Below are positions 1 through 10,624 of a stretch of 64,000 bases of DNA, in pieces. How positions within the stretch are numbered: position 1 is the stretch's first letter; each line of letters begins with the position of its first letter. Both the position numbers and the translations under genes were made by a program. The notes beneath the pieces were generated by a model. It was not told the origin of the DNA and made no database searches. It saw only the letters and a program-made list of their open reading frames with translations. Origin of the DNA: Diphasiastrum complanatum (Eukaryota; Streptophyta; Lycopodiopsida; Lycopodiales; Lycopodiaceae); NCBI GenBank assembly GCA_029204225.1, contig CM055095.1, forward strand, positions 45,123,446-45,187,445. Reading direction: 5' to 3'.

Positions 1-537
1 CATTGGAAAAGGTACATGTGCATTAACTTTTGGATGAATGATCAGAGCACCATAAACAGTGGCCCTTAAGAAGGAGATGTGAGCATGCCACCAGAGAGTT
101 CCTCTCTGATTTACTATCGTGAAATTGTATGTGTAAGAACCTCCCCTTTGGATTGGACATTGTGTGATATACGATGGCCCGTCTGCCCAGCCATTTCGCA
201 GCTGCCTGATACCATGCCTGAGGTACAGATCACAGCATACGAAGCGTCAAACAAATGCTTCATCTGACGATAGGTATCAACAAATATATGCTTCATCTGA
301 CGATAGCTATCAGAGACAAAATGCCTTTTAAAGTGAAGGCATACCAGTGAAGAGTGACATTTGATTTCACGAAATTGTTTACTCTGATGACTAGTCGATC
401 TCCCTCGTTGACGTGCAGGTCAGGTCCAGGATACTGTCCGTTGACGGCGACCAACTTCTTAGTGTTGCAGATTTTCGTAACTGTTTGGTGAGTTATCTGT
501 GAGATCATAGCAGATAGTTTAAACTCATCTTAATCAG

Positions 538-581
<44 letters not shown>

Positions 582-686
582 TGTACGCACGTTAAACTGA
601 TAATGGCGAGTTTGTTCATGGCTGGCATTGCTACTTGTTAACAGTGTGAAAGTGATTGTTGCCAACAGAAAGGCTTTATGTACCAT
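1..686 (-). CDS. Laccase (plant multicopper oxidase), N-terminal part, three exons, runs off the left edge
   Basis: Secreted blue copper oxidase; plant laccases oxidise monolignols and other phenolics in the cell wall. Inferred exons on the minus strand are 686-591, 496-345 and 217-1. Exon 1 starts [16 protein letters not shown], a hydrophobic signal peptide. An upstream in-frame ATG at 779 exists, but the signal peptide favours 686. Introns fit GT-AG: the donor is GTGCGT after 591, acceptor AG at 498-497, donor GTATGC after 345, acceptor AG at 219-218. Phases agree, and the exon 2/3 join restores HWHG. Exon 2 has the VNGQYPGP family block. Exon 3 has [19 protein letters not shown] and WWHAHI, so both N-terminal copper-ligand HxH motifs are present. 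No stop or frameshift is seen. The remaining cupredoxin domains lie outside the window. Family assignment is sure; which laccase paralogue it is cannot be told. Confidence 0.9.
538..578 (+). repeat. (GA)n microsatellite inside laccase intron 1
   Basis: About twenty perfect GA units on the plus strand, which is a CT tract in the transcript of the laccase gene. It begins only 12 bases into intron 1, just after the splice donor. Confidence 0.95.
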
Positions 687-863
687 GCCAAAATTGATCT
701 TCTCCTCTGTTTGAACCATTCTACCTCCAGACACTGCATCTTCGCAGTATCCTGATCCATTTTCCATCTCCTGCTTCATGATCTCGCCAACAGCTATCCG
801 CTAGATCACGAGCTGGGAAGAACGACTGTTTTGACGGCAAGCCAGCTCAAATCATCTTAAGTG

Positions 864-878
864 CACATATATATAACC
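864..878 (-). promoter_or_regulatory. Candidate TATA box of the laccase gene
   Basis: On the minus strand 876-866 reads TTATATATATG, about 180 bases upstream of the chosen ATG, which suits a plant core promoter with a 5' leader of roughly 150 bases. The remaining DNA to about 1135 shows no other gene and is presumably promoter. Placement is inference from position and sequence only. Confidence 0.45.
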
Positions 879-1375
879 AACGAGCACCTTCTATATGAGC
901 ACCTCTGATCAATTTACAGTCCACAACACAATAGATATTACCAACAAGCTGATTCTATTCGTATTCGCCCATCTCTGATCAACTTACAGCCTAAATTTTG
1001 CTCACGTTGGCCAACACAGCAGAGATCACCACCTGGTACAATAATTGTATGATCCATGCCCTTGTTCTGACTCTGCTCAGCAACAGCTGGTGAAAAATAG
1101 TTATCAATGCGGGAGGGAGGAAAGTGACAAGGGTCCCTCAGAGGAGATTTTGAATTAACATGTTTGATTGTGGGAAACTTTCAAGGTCATCGTCGTGGCT
1201 ACACAAAGCTGGACTTTTGTTTGCGCCCGTCATTTTCATCGAAGGAGAGACATCGTTCAGAAGAAAAACAGTAGCATGAGGGGCTAATTCGCACACCGAA
1301 CAGCTCTTCTTCTGTGGATGTGGCGCTACGAGTTGTCTCTCATTCACTCACTTTTGTGAGTCACACCAGTTCGTC

Positions 1376-1424
1376 CATATGAAGATGAAGCATATAGGGG
1401 GTCCAAGGGGGTCCAAAACGTGTT

Positions 1425-1482
<58 letters not shown>

Positions 1483-1606
1483 GAGGAGAATGAGAGTGAC
1501 TGACAGAGATAGATGCGAAGAGAGAATTGAGAGAGAGAGAAAGAGAGAGAGAGAGACTCACTCGCTCACTCATACAATGAGATTGAGTGAAAGAGTGAAA
1601 GTGTGA
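1376..1606 (+). repeat. (GA)n/(GT)n microsatellite cluster
   Basis: A short GT run at about 1422-1437 is followed by GA units to about 1475, then imperfect GA-rich DNA to about 1560. Open frames across it on both strands are low-complexity artefacts (RE or LS repeats) and are not called. Confidence 0.9.
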
Positions 1607-1610
1607 GAGA

Positions 1611-2909
1611 ATCAAATTGAATAAAACAAGGAGATATATAGCATAGTTGCATGGTATAATACAAGCGTATAATACGGTGCCATAAAACACGTGTATTATA
1701 CGTTTCTAGCTGAAAAATGCCTAGGGCCAGTTTCAAGTAATAAATAGCCCTACCTTTACCTTTTTACAATTGACAAGTTTTTATCAAATATTTCATGTGC
1801 GATATACAATTTTCTTCAGAATTTTGTTCTTATGTTTATATTTGAAGGGATGAACACTAAGATAAAATAATTTCATTTTTGTTCTTGAATAAAACTATTG
1901 AAAATCAAAATATTGTAATCAAAGTCATATAATACGTTGTATTATACATATTTATATAATACGTCAATTATATGGTATTTTATTATAAAATACATATTAT
2001 ATGCAACTATGATATATAGATAGAACGAAAGAGTTTATCACTTCACTTGAATTTTATTGTTGTCCATTCAAGCAAGACACAAATAAAGTATAAACAAGAT
2101 GAAAATATCTTAAGTGGTCATAAAGTAATCTTAAAGTTCTAAGATCATCTCTAATCTTCCGATATAAGTCTCTCCATTGAGAACATTTATGGTACGTAAG
2201 ACCTTAATCAATCTCTTGAATAAACAAAAGTATAAAAAGATCTAGATAATTTTATATATCAATATGCAACATTCTAATATTATATTATGCATCTCACAAA
2301 AGAGGAGTGTGCTTGTCATCTTTGACTTTGCAACATCCACAAAAATTGACAATGCCATTACTCTCTAGGTCTCTGGATTTGACCACCTTCCATGCTCCAT
2401 TTCAACTTAATGAGAACTAGAATAGAAGTCAAGCCTCATTCTATGATTGCCAACTTTGAAAGTTGAACATAAATATATATATATAAGAGTGAAATTAAAT
2501 AGTATTTGTCACCTAATACATTTCTGATTTATCCACAAACAAATATAGTGTATGATGATTACAATTTCAAAGCCCTTTTAATAATTCCCTTTCTTAGTAT
2601 CATCTATTCTATGGCATGGATGTTGTTTAAGAAAAGGCACATCACTTTGTAAACACACCTCCATAATGAGATCCATATTGCACATGTTTCAAGTAGCTAT
2701 TTTCATTTTATGTACTATTTAACTCCCTACATTGGCAACCAAACAAGATTTATAAAGATAGATAAAAAATTTGTCTTTTTAGGATTCAAAATGACTCAAA
2801 ACGTACTAAAATGTATTCATAATAAGCAAGAGCATAAAACACAGAAGACTCTATACCTCACCTCCATATAAGATCAATGTTCCATGTTGTTGTAGGTGTT
2901 GTGAGTAAT
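1611..2909. other. AT-rich intergenic DNA, no gene seen
   Basis: No convincing ORF or element domain. The stretch 1640-2010 contains several copies of TATAATACG and its reverse complement (see findings). The rest is AT-rich with short TA runs. Confidence 0.6.
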
Positions 2910-3881
2910 TGTTAGACTAAGAGTTACTGATAGTGCTAGTTGTCAATGGCATAAAGTAAAGAAACTATGGGTAAGCTATTGCTCAAGGATTTCATCTACT
3001 CAAATGAACTTCCCTATCTGCTGTGTACTTTCAAAGCTCATAAAAACTCCTTTAGATGGATCACAAATGCACACAAGTGCTATTTTTCCGAATTTGCTAG
3101 GTTCTTGATGTCGTAAAACGTGGGGATGACCTGCAGGGGAAGCTCGAAGCTTTGAGCGTAGGTGTGTAGGAACGGAAACGCAGTAGTTAGCAGCAGAAAT
3201 ATTCAAGAAGAATAATTCATATAGAATTGAGCGAATGAACAATACAATGGTGAGAGAAAATTGCACTCTGACTAATATCAACAGTGAGTACAATGGCTTG
3301 AAGTAATAACTTCAACTTGCTAAGAGTGATAACGCTGGCTACAGATAACTCTAATAATGATAAAACTTAACACTTTGATTTTACTTACATATCTTGATTC
3401 AGCTAGCACATATGTTTACAAGTGTCTTCAAAAATACCTTACGAGTATTGAATGTTATTTATGCCAGTCTTTGTATATGTACAAAGTTGGTAATCGCCCT
3501 TGGGATATTTGGTTGTCCAGCTGTTTTTAGGGTTAATGATAAGTTGGCAACATCGGTCTGCCATTATTGAAAAATTCCAAAAACCTGAAGGTGCCTTTAA
3601 ACTGTTTAAGGCAGGTCCAAAATGGAATCTGGTCATTGTGTCGTCTTTTTCGCAAAAGTGTGAAAAATGCAAAAAAGACGAAGGTGCCTTAAAAATGATT
3701 AAGGCACAAAAATCTCTAAGCTGCGAAAAAGGCGACAGTGCTTTAAAAACAAAAATGTTTTAAAGAAAAATGAAGTTTTTAAAAAAATGCGAAGGTCCGA
3801 AATATGTTGTCGGCCTTCTGCTGTTTTTAGGATGCTCATTACATGAACGATTTGTTAAGGTCGAGCATAAGAAATCTAACA
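2910..3881 (-). mobile_element. Candidate 3' LTR of the copia remnant at 3.9-5.5 kb
   Basis: A purine-rich tract (AAGGGGGAG on the minus strand, 3890-3882) follows the end of the copia polyprotein, and TGTTAGATTTC begins immediately after it at 3881, as at a PPT/LTR junction. The matching terminus is proposed at 2910 (plus-strand TGTTAGACTAAG), giving TGTTAGA inverted ends and 972 bases. The right boundary is well supported; the left one is a guess from the 7-base inverted end. Inside, 3590-3750 has repeated AAGGTGCCTT/AAGGCA words. Confidence 0.5.
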
Positions 3882-3884
3882 CTC

Positions 3885-5475
3885 CCCCTTAATGTGGATC
3901 TTGAAAACCCTTGATCTTCAGATTGAACATATCGTTAAATCTGAGATGTTGCTCCTTTGATAGAGCCTTTGTGAAGTAATCTGCTGCCATGTAGTTTGTT
4001 CTGCAGAAAACCAATGCTACTTCCTTGCTATGCACTTTCTCTCTAAGGTAGTGATACCTAATTTTGATATGTTTGCTTCAAGAGTGAAATCTCAAATTGG
4101 GAGATAATGCTATTGTGCTTTGATTGTCACATTAGATTGTTGTAGGAAGTGGTTGTGCAAGGTTGATGTCTGCAAGCAGTTGCCTTAGTCAGATTGCCTC
4201 CTTGGTTACATTTGTGGCAACTATGTATTCAGATTCCATTGATGATAATGCAACTAAGGTTTGTTTCCGACTGTTCCATGAGATTGGGCCTTGGTTGTAT
4301 AAAAATACAAATCTAGAAGTTGATTTTCTAGTGTCGATATCTCCTGCCCAATCCTCATCTATGTAGGCTTCAAGGATGTTGGCAGTTTCGCTGTCTCTAT
4401 CACATATGCTAAGAGTTTTTGTTGCTTGGATGTACTTCATGACCTCTATTAGTGCTTTCTAATGAGTTAAGTCTGGATTTGACAAGAACTAACTAAGTGT
4501 AGTGATTGAATATGCAAGGTCTGGTTGCGTGCAGATCATTCATCAGTGAGTCGATGATGGATTGAAATGAGTAGCGCTTCATTTTATCCTTTTTTGCCTT
4601 AGTTTGAGGAGATTGTTCCTTTGATAACTTTAGTCCAGGGTTGAGAGGAAAGTGACTTGGTTTGCAGTTGACCATACCATACTTTTCCAGCACGTTGTTG
4701 AGATATTGTTGTTGACTAATAAAAATCAATCTGCTGGGTCGATCTCGATGGATTTGGATTCCAAGACAATAGTGGGCTGTCAGTCATCTTGTATTCCTGG
4801 GCTAGCATGCATTTTGTATTCTTAATCAGATTCAAATTGTTACTGAATAAGAGTGTATCATCTATATAGAGAGTGATGATGATGAAGTAATCTGATACAG
4901 ATTTGAAATAAACATTCGAGTTTGCAGAGTTTGGAATAAAACCATTTTTGATTAGAAATGCATTGATCTTCTGGAACCAGGCTCTAGGTGGCTATTTCAG
5001 CCCATAGAGAGCCTTGTGGATTTTGCATACAAGGTGTTGTTGCTTGCCGTTGAGTTCGTATCCCTCTGGCTGTGTCATATAGATTTCTTCTTCAATAGCT
5101 CCATTGAGCAAAGCAGTTTGGACATCCAACTGGTGGACTTCAAAATCTAATGTGGCTGCAAAGGAGAGGAGTAGGCGGATCGAAGCAAGTTTGACAACTA
5201 GGCTGAAGGTTTCTGAATAATCCAGATCTGGAATCTCTAAAAAGCCTTTGGCGACTAGCCTGGCCTTGTAACGATTTACCTTCCTTCAGCGTCATACATC
5301 GCCTTGAATATCCATCTACATGGAATTGGATTTCGGTCCTTTGGCAGCTCAGTGAGTATCCATGTTTGATTTTCCACCAGAGAAATCGAATTCGATGTCC
5401 ATCGCTGCTTTCCATTGGTCACCATCAGGAGTAGACATAGCCTCAGAAAATGTGGTTGGTTCCTGCACAAAGCAG
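3885..5475 (-). pseudogene. Ty1/copia polyprotein remnant: reverse transcriptase and RNase H
   Basis: Read from right to left, several frames together give the C-terminal half of a copia polyprotein. The start of RT is near 5475 (LVENQTWILTELPKDRNPIP, CRWIFKA). A middle part has a YIDD-type active site (LYIDDTLLF) near 4850. Then come the QQYLNNVLEKYGM block and RNase H with DWAGDIDTRKSTS and ALSSMESEY at 4440-4189. The end near 3890 resembles the usual copia C-terminus (YLREKVHSKEV, FTKALSKEQ). Several stops and frameshifts break it, so it cannot be translated as one protein. Gag, protease and integrase are not recognisable to the right. It is a dead fragment. Confidence 0.9.
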
Positions 5476-5989
5476 CAGGTCAAATCATTCATAAATCTGG
5501 ATGACCCCTTATGTTGAACACTCACATGCTGCTATATACTCGTAGAATAGGTGTGGTTTTAATCATAACTCATGGTTCTAGAAGGTCAATCCTTTCACTT
5601 GCCTTCTGATGACAAGAGAAACTACAAAAGTCAACATCCCTTTGATAGTTTGTGTTCATAAGGCATCCTTTCAAGACAACTAATGGTAGCATTTGTTGTC
5701 ATGACACTCATTGATGGTTATCCAAACTCATGTCTCTCTTGGGATTCACTCACAACACATAAGATTGTCAAGCATGTTCATCCTAAAGTACATTGTTGAT
5801 GTGTAAGGCTCTTAGGATGGTATTGCATACTATAGATGACACCCCAACGGTTGGCATACAAACATTCCCATGTTACTATGGCATGATTTTTTTGTATTCT
5901 TGAGGAAATACTGTAGAACACTTAATCAAATAGATCTTGATTCTACCAAAAAAATGTGCAGTTTACTTGACAAAGGATGAGAAAGAAAT
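5476..5989. other. No recognisable feature
   Basis: Follows the 5' break of the copia RT. It could be heavily decayed integrase or linker, but I could not read any motif in six frames. Confidence 0.4.
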
Positions 5990-6560
5990 GGACGCGAACT
6001 TGAAGCTTTTCTATTCATGACCAACTTGAAAGATTCACGAAAGATTCGCGAAACAATGTCGTGTTTAAGCCTCAGATGTCACGAAACTATCTCGAACAGT
6101 TCGTGAAATATTCTAGCTTCTTTCTTCAAGCTCAAGAATTGTCATCTATCGCGAACAATTTGCGAAAGACGAAAATGTCGCAAATAGAAAATTGTTGCGA
6201 ACAATTCGTGAAACACGAAGCTGAGATGAAGAGATAGACTGTTGCAAAATATTCGCGAACAATATTTATTCAAGCTTGGAAACAGAGCGTCTATTTTGAA
6301 TATCAACCGTCATAAACGGTTAGATTTCTATTGTTATAGTATTAAAAGGCCAAAAGACCTGTCCTGTAGCAATGTAAATACATTTGCACTACTCGTTGAA
6401 ACTGACTCAATCAGAGACACAACAACGAGATAAGACAACAAGAGATATATATTGATGAATCAGATTCAGAGTTATAAAAATTCGTTTTTGATCAACAGTT
6501 TCTTATTGTCTAAATAATTTTAAGTTGTCTCATACTTTCGCTTAAAGTCTAACACTTTCG
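5990..6560. mobile_element. LTR-like segment rich in GCGAA palindromes
   Basis: Contains at least five variants of TTCGCGAA/GCGAACAATT between 6040 and 6265, often paired as CGCGAACAATTTGCGAAA. The same vocabulary occurs in the copia LTR at 17790-18620 and in 33640-34340, so this is probably a decayed LTR of a related family. Ends were not found. Orientation is uncertain. Confidence 0.4.
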
Positions 6561-6655
6561 CATATAATTTTTGCACACATATTCAATTGAAATATGTTTT
6601 GAAAAACTGGATGAGAGCCCTTTTGGCATCTACATTCGTATCTCATCCATGCTCT

Positions 6656-6786
6656 CTTGAGAGCCCTAGAACAAAGGACGTGACTTGAAGTATAGAGGAG
6701 GAAGTGTACTAAACTATATTTTCTCTATGATGGTCCGGACTGTTGGAAATGATGAATGAAAACCAATTTCAACCTGCGGTAGGAGA
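6656..6786 (+). repeat. 131-base repeat, copy A (copy B at 24630-24760)
   Basis: Starts CTTGAGAGCCCTAGAACAAA and ends in CTGCGGTAGGAGA. It matches 24630-24760 at the same length with only scattered substitutions. Sequences on either side of the two copies are unrelated. The origin is not recognised. Confidence 0.85.
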
Positions 6787-6789
6787 TTT

Positions 6790-7847
6790 AACAAGTATAA
6801 GGGAGAAAGTCCTCCAAGTCCAAGGTAGAGCCTCCAAATGTCCTCCAAGCAACCTGCAAGCTCCAAGATGCTTCCACAACTCCAAGCTAGGATGCCTCCA
6901 CTTGGAAGTAAGAATCTGCAAGCCTCCAAGGATCTCTCCTCCACATGTGTCCCTACTCTTAAACACAAAGGTAGATAACAAGCTGGCCTCAACTATTCAC
7001 CACCCAACCATAGCTAGATCCAAGCTTCTAGAGAGACCTATCTAGCACCCCCTTGCTAATCATAAACAAATCATAAGCATACCACAACACTCTATAGCAT
7101 ACTCAAGATCCAAACCCTACTTATGTCCCATACCATAAGCAAGATCCAAACCCTCAGCATACTACACACAAGAAAGTACTCTACACACTAGTATCCACAT
7201 TAGAGCATAAGCAATACAAACAACTCCTCCTCCCAATGGGCACCCTACTCCCCTTATATAGATGGCAATGGTACCTTCCAATACACTATGGAGTTCCATG
7301 CACATCCAATGAGAAAGAGAGAGGCCTAGAGGAGTTCAAGAGCCTTCATAGGCTTATGGAAGGTCATCAGACAACTTCCATAACTTATGACTCTTTGATT
7401 GCTATTCTTGTGAAACTTGAAACTCAATGGAACCTTTGGGAGGGCGCCCTCCCACTGGGACCCATTGCCCAAGTTGTGCAAATATACTTTGGTCCAAGAC
7501 CAATAAAGTGATATGGTTCAAGGTTGAGGCCCAAGGTTTAGAAAAACAGTCATCCAATGACTTTATAATACATCTCTAGATTCCATACCTCCATCCAAGG
7601 CATACACACCTACCTGCCCTTATCCAAAGACACTAGTACCTTAATCTAAGACACTTATCCTTATTCCTAAGGGTACCCCTTATCCAAGGGCCACGTGACT
7701 CCATACCTCCGTCCAAGGTATAGTCACTTGCCTGCCCTTGTCCAAGGGCACATATCCTTAATCCTAAGAGTAACTTGTCATTTAGCCCCCAACACTAAAT
7801 GGACCAATAGGGGTCTGAAGTACTGCTAGTTACATAGGTATGTAACA
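6790..7847 (-). mobile_element. 3' LTR of the minus-strand chromovirus (left end unresolved)
   Basis: After the end of the gypsy polyprotein the minus strand reads a purine tract (TTTAGGGGGAAGAAA) followed by TGTTACATACC at 7847, a standard PPT/LTR start. A TATA box (CTATATAAGG on the minus strand) lies at 7261-7253. U3 contains a diverged tandem repeat of about 120 bases at 7583-7780. The stretch 6812-6930 carries many CTCCAAG words. I could not identify the U5 end, so the left limit is arbitrary. Confidence 0.6.
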
Positions 7848-7861
7848 TTTCTTCCCCCTAA

Positions 7862-10197
7862 ACTTAAATTTTTTCTTGTAGGGAAAATTTGGAAAATTCT
7901 TCTGGAGATCAGCCTTCTCTTCCCAAGTATTCTCCTCTTCTGATTTGCCCCTCCACTTGAGTAAAAATTCCCGAAGCACTCTACTCCGTAAAGTCTTCTA
8001 TCGGCTATTAACAATCATCTCGGATTCAGGTGTTCTACTCACAGACTCATCACAAAGAAGTTCTACTAGATCTTCCACGGGGAGCAAGGTCTCTCCAACC
8101 CCTAATGAAGGTTTCAACTTACTAACGTGAAAAACATGATGAATTCCAACGTTAGCTGAAAGGTCTAGTTTGTATGCGACCTGGTTATCACTTGGATAAC
8201 CTTAAAATGATCGCAATACCTAGGTGCCAACTTTGCACACTTATCAGTTTTCAAGCCCCTAGAGTGACTAGGGACTCTCAAAAACACCCAGTCGTTGACC
8301 ATGAATACCTTGTGCTTCCGAGATAGATCAACATAGTGCCTTGCCCTGTCTTGGGCACTTCTTATGCTATCTTTAGCCAGCTATAACATTTCTTGCATAT
8401 CTGCAAGAAAATCAGTTGCAGCTTTCACCCGTAGATTTTTCATGTCAACACTAATTGGTGATTCGAGGTTGAAAACCATACCTAACCATGAAAGGACTAA
8501 ATTCGATCTCTGAATGTTTTGCACTGTTATATGCAAATTCCACCAATGGAAGGTATTGTTTCCAATCAGCGAATGGCCCACATATGCTAGAAGCATATCC
8601 TCCATCGTTTGATTGGTCCTTTTCATTTGATTGTCTGATTTCGGATGATCTATAGAACTCATACTTAAAGTTGTTTCCAACTTTTCAAATACTACTTGAC
8701 AAAAATTCCCAGTGAATTTTGGGTCACGGTCACTGACAATATCGCAAGGCAGCCCGTACAATCGAAAAAGCTTCTCAACAAACAGTTGAGCTAGTTTTGA
8801 AGCTTCGATAGTAGTTTTCGTTGGGATAAATTGAGCAAACTTCATAAGTCTGTCAACAATGACCCAAACCGAATCGTGGCCCTTCCCTGTACGTTGAAGC
8901 CCGACCACACAATCCATAGATATACTTTCTCACTTTCCTGTAGGAATATCTAAAGGATGTAATAGGCCACTAGCTTTTAGCCTCTCTACTTTATTTAACT
9001 GGTACTTAGTACATTTAAGTACATAGGCCCTCTACCTGACTTTTCATCTTAGGCCACCAAAATTGCCTTCGAACTAAGCCAAGTGTTCTTTGTATACCCG
9101 GATGTCTTGCGCATGGACTATCATGACACTCATGCAAGATTTGGGCCCAAGTGTCATTCTCTGGTACACACACCTTTCCTTTTTGAAACAAAATCCTGTT
9201 TCGAATGAGAAAATCTGTTTCAGTCTTTGCCTGATTCGAGGAATCTTGCAAACCTGAATCGACCCCCGAAAGTACTTGTTGCCAATACTTTCCAAAAAAA
9301 GGATCGGCCTCATATAGTCCTTGAAGAGACTGAAACAACCTCGGTTCTATAACAATAAAGCACAACTGATTAATGACTAGTAACCTACTCAAAGCATCCA
9401 CTAGAGTATTTTGACTTCCTTTACAATAGCGTATAAAAAAATCAAAGATTTACATCAGCTCAGCCCATCTAGTTTGCCTCCCCTTTAAATCTGTAGCATC
9501 ACAAAAATATCGAAGAGTCTGATGATCCGTCAAAAATTTAAATCTGGCTCCATACAAATAATGTCGTTAAATTTTCAAGGAATGAACAATTGCTAAAAGT
9601 TCATTCTCATAGGTACAATATGTAGACTAAACAGGATTGAGTTTCTTGCTTTCATAAGCTACAAGATGTCCATCCTGCATCAAAACAGCTCCAATAGCAT
9701 AATCATTGACATCGGTCCTAACCAAAAAAGTCTTATTAGGATCTCCAATGATTAGTATTGGTGCTGAAGTGACACTTTTCTTAAGCAACTCAAAAAAATC
9801 ATTCATATCCTCCGTCCACACCACTTGTGGACTCTTAGCCCTTCTGCTTAGCTTCTTATAGCCTTTCAAGGTCTGGGTAAGGGGAAATGCCAATCGAGCA
9901 AATTGGAGAATATGCCGACGAAAAAATCCAAGAAACCCCAAGAAAGACTTGATTTCTTGAACTATGGTAAGAATAGGCCATTCAATAACCCTCTAGATAT
10001 GATCGGCCTCGATCTCCACTCCCCGTTTGAAAATCTTATGCCCCAAGTAGGACAATTCCTTAGCAAAAAAGTCACATTTAGACTCCTTGGCAAAGACCTT
10101 TTCCCTTCTTAGGATATGCAAGACAATCCTAAGATGCTCTTTATGTTTCGCCAAAGTCTTACTGAATACTAGGATATCATCTAAATCAGATCTGAAA
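7862..10197 (-). pseudogene. Ty3/gypsy chromovirus pol, C-terminal half: RT end, RNase H, integrase, chromodomain-like tail
   Basis: On the minus strand the remnant opens inside RT at the active site (DLDDILVFSK near 10190) and continues through the RT tail (FAKELSYLGHK). RNase H follows at 9941-9627 (FFRRHILQFA, VRTDVNDYAIGAVL). The integrase zinc region is at 9401-9015 (CHDSPCARHPG, RQFWWPKM). The integrase core is at 8917-8381 (VIVDRLMKFAQFIPT, DIVSDRDPKFTG). The C-terminus near 7880-8150 has HVFHVSKLKPSLG and then LLKWRGKSEEENTWE, which reads as a chromodomain. Stops (for example near 7990) and frameshifts interrupt it. Everything 5' of the RT catalytic motif is missing, so the copy is 5'-truncated at about 10197. 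Confidence 0.9.
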
Positions 10198-10624
10198 ATT
10201 GAAGTTTTCATAGAGCTTCATTAATTTTCCATTTCTAGACACTAGTTTCATGGATTTGGAGATCTAGAATAGTGAGAAATGTGAAAATTTTGATTTCTTT
10301 TGTAATGACAAATGGAAATGGAATTGGATTGGGGTCTTTATGTAAACATTAGCTTGGATTTAGTTAAATGAAGTTTACATAAAAATTTGTTTTTCATTTT
10401 TGCTTTGGATTAAGGCAAATGTAGCTTGTTGTTGTTGTTCTCTTAAGCTTGGATTGAGCTTGCAAATAGTAGGCTTGAATTGAGCTTACAAACAATAAGA
10501 TTGAATGAGTAGAAGTAAAATGCTTTTCATTTGCATTGGATGTAAGAATTAAAGCATTTCTATCATTCTAATTTGAGCCCTTGTTGTTATATTTGCATAA
10601 TAGAAAAACACACAAGCAACACCA
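10198..10624. other. Leader-like DNA upstream of a gag, no gene
   Basis: Between the truncated chromovirus and the plus-strand gag. It contains a twice-repeated GGCTTGAATTGAGCTT-like phrase near 10445-10500. No PBS or LTR end could be identified. Confidence 0.4.

Noticed and set aside
79-267. Plus-strand 62-codon frame
   Set aside because: Antisense shadow of laccase exon 3.
1138-1347. 69-codon minus-strand frame with several Cys and His
   Set aside because: No known motif and no supporting signals; could be chance. Left uncalled.
1361-1690. Open frames of RE or LS repeats over GA tracts (also at 534-779, 59404-59772, 59441-59764, 60012-60338 and 62620-62888)
   Set aside because: Produced by the microsatellite itself: a (GA)n tract is stop-free in all frames. 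Only the laccase exon 1 part of 534-779 is real.
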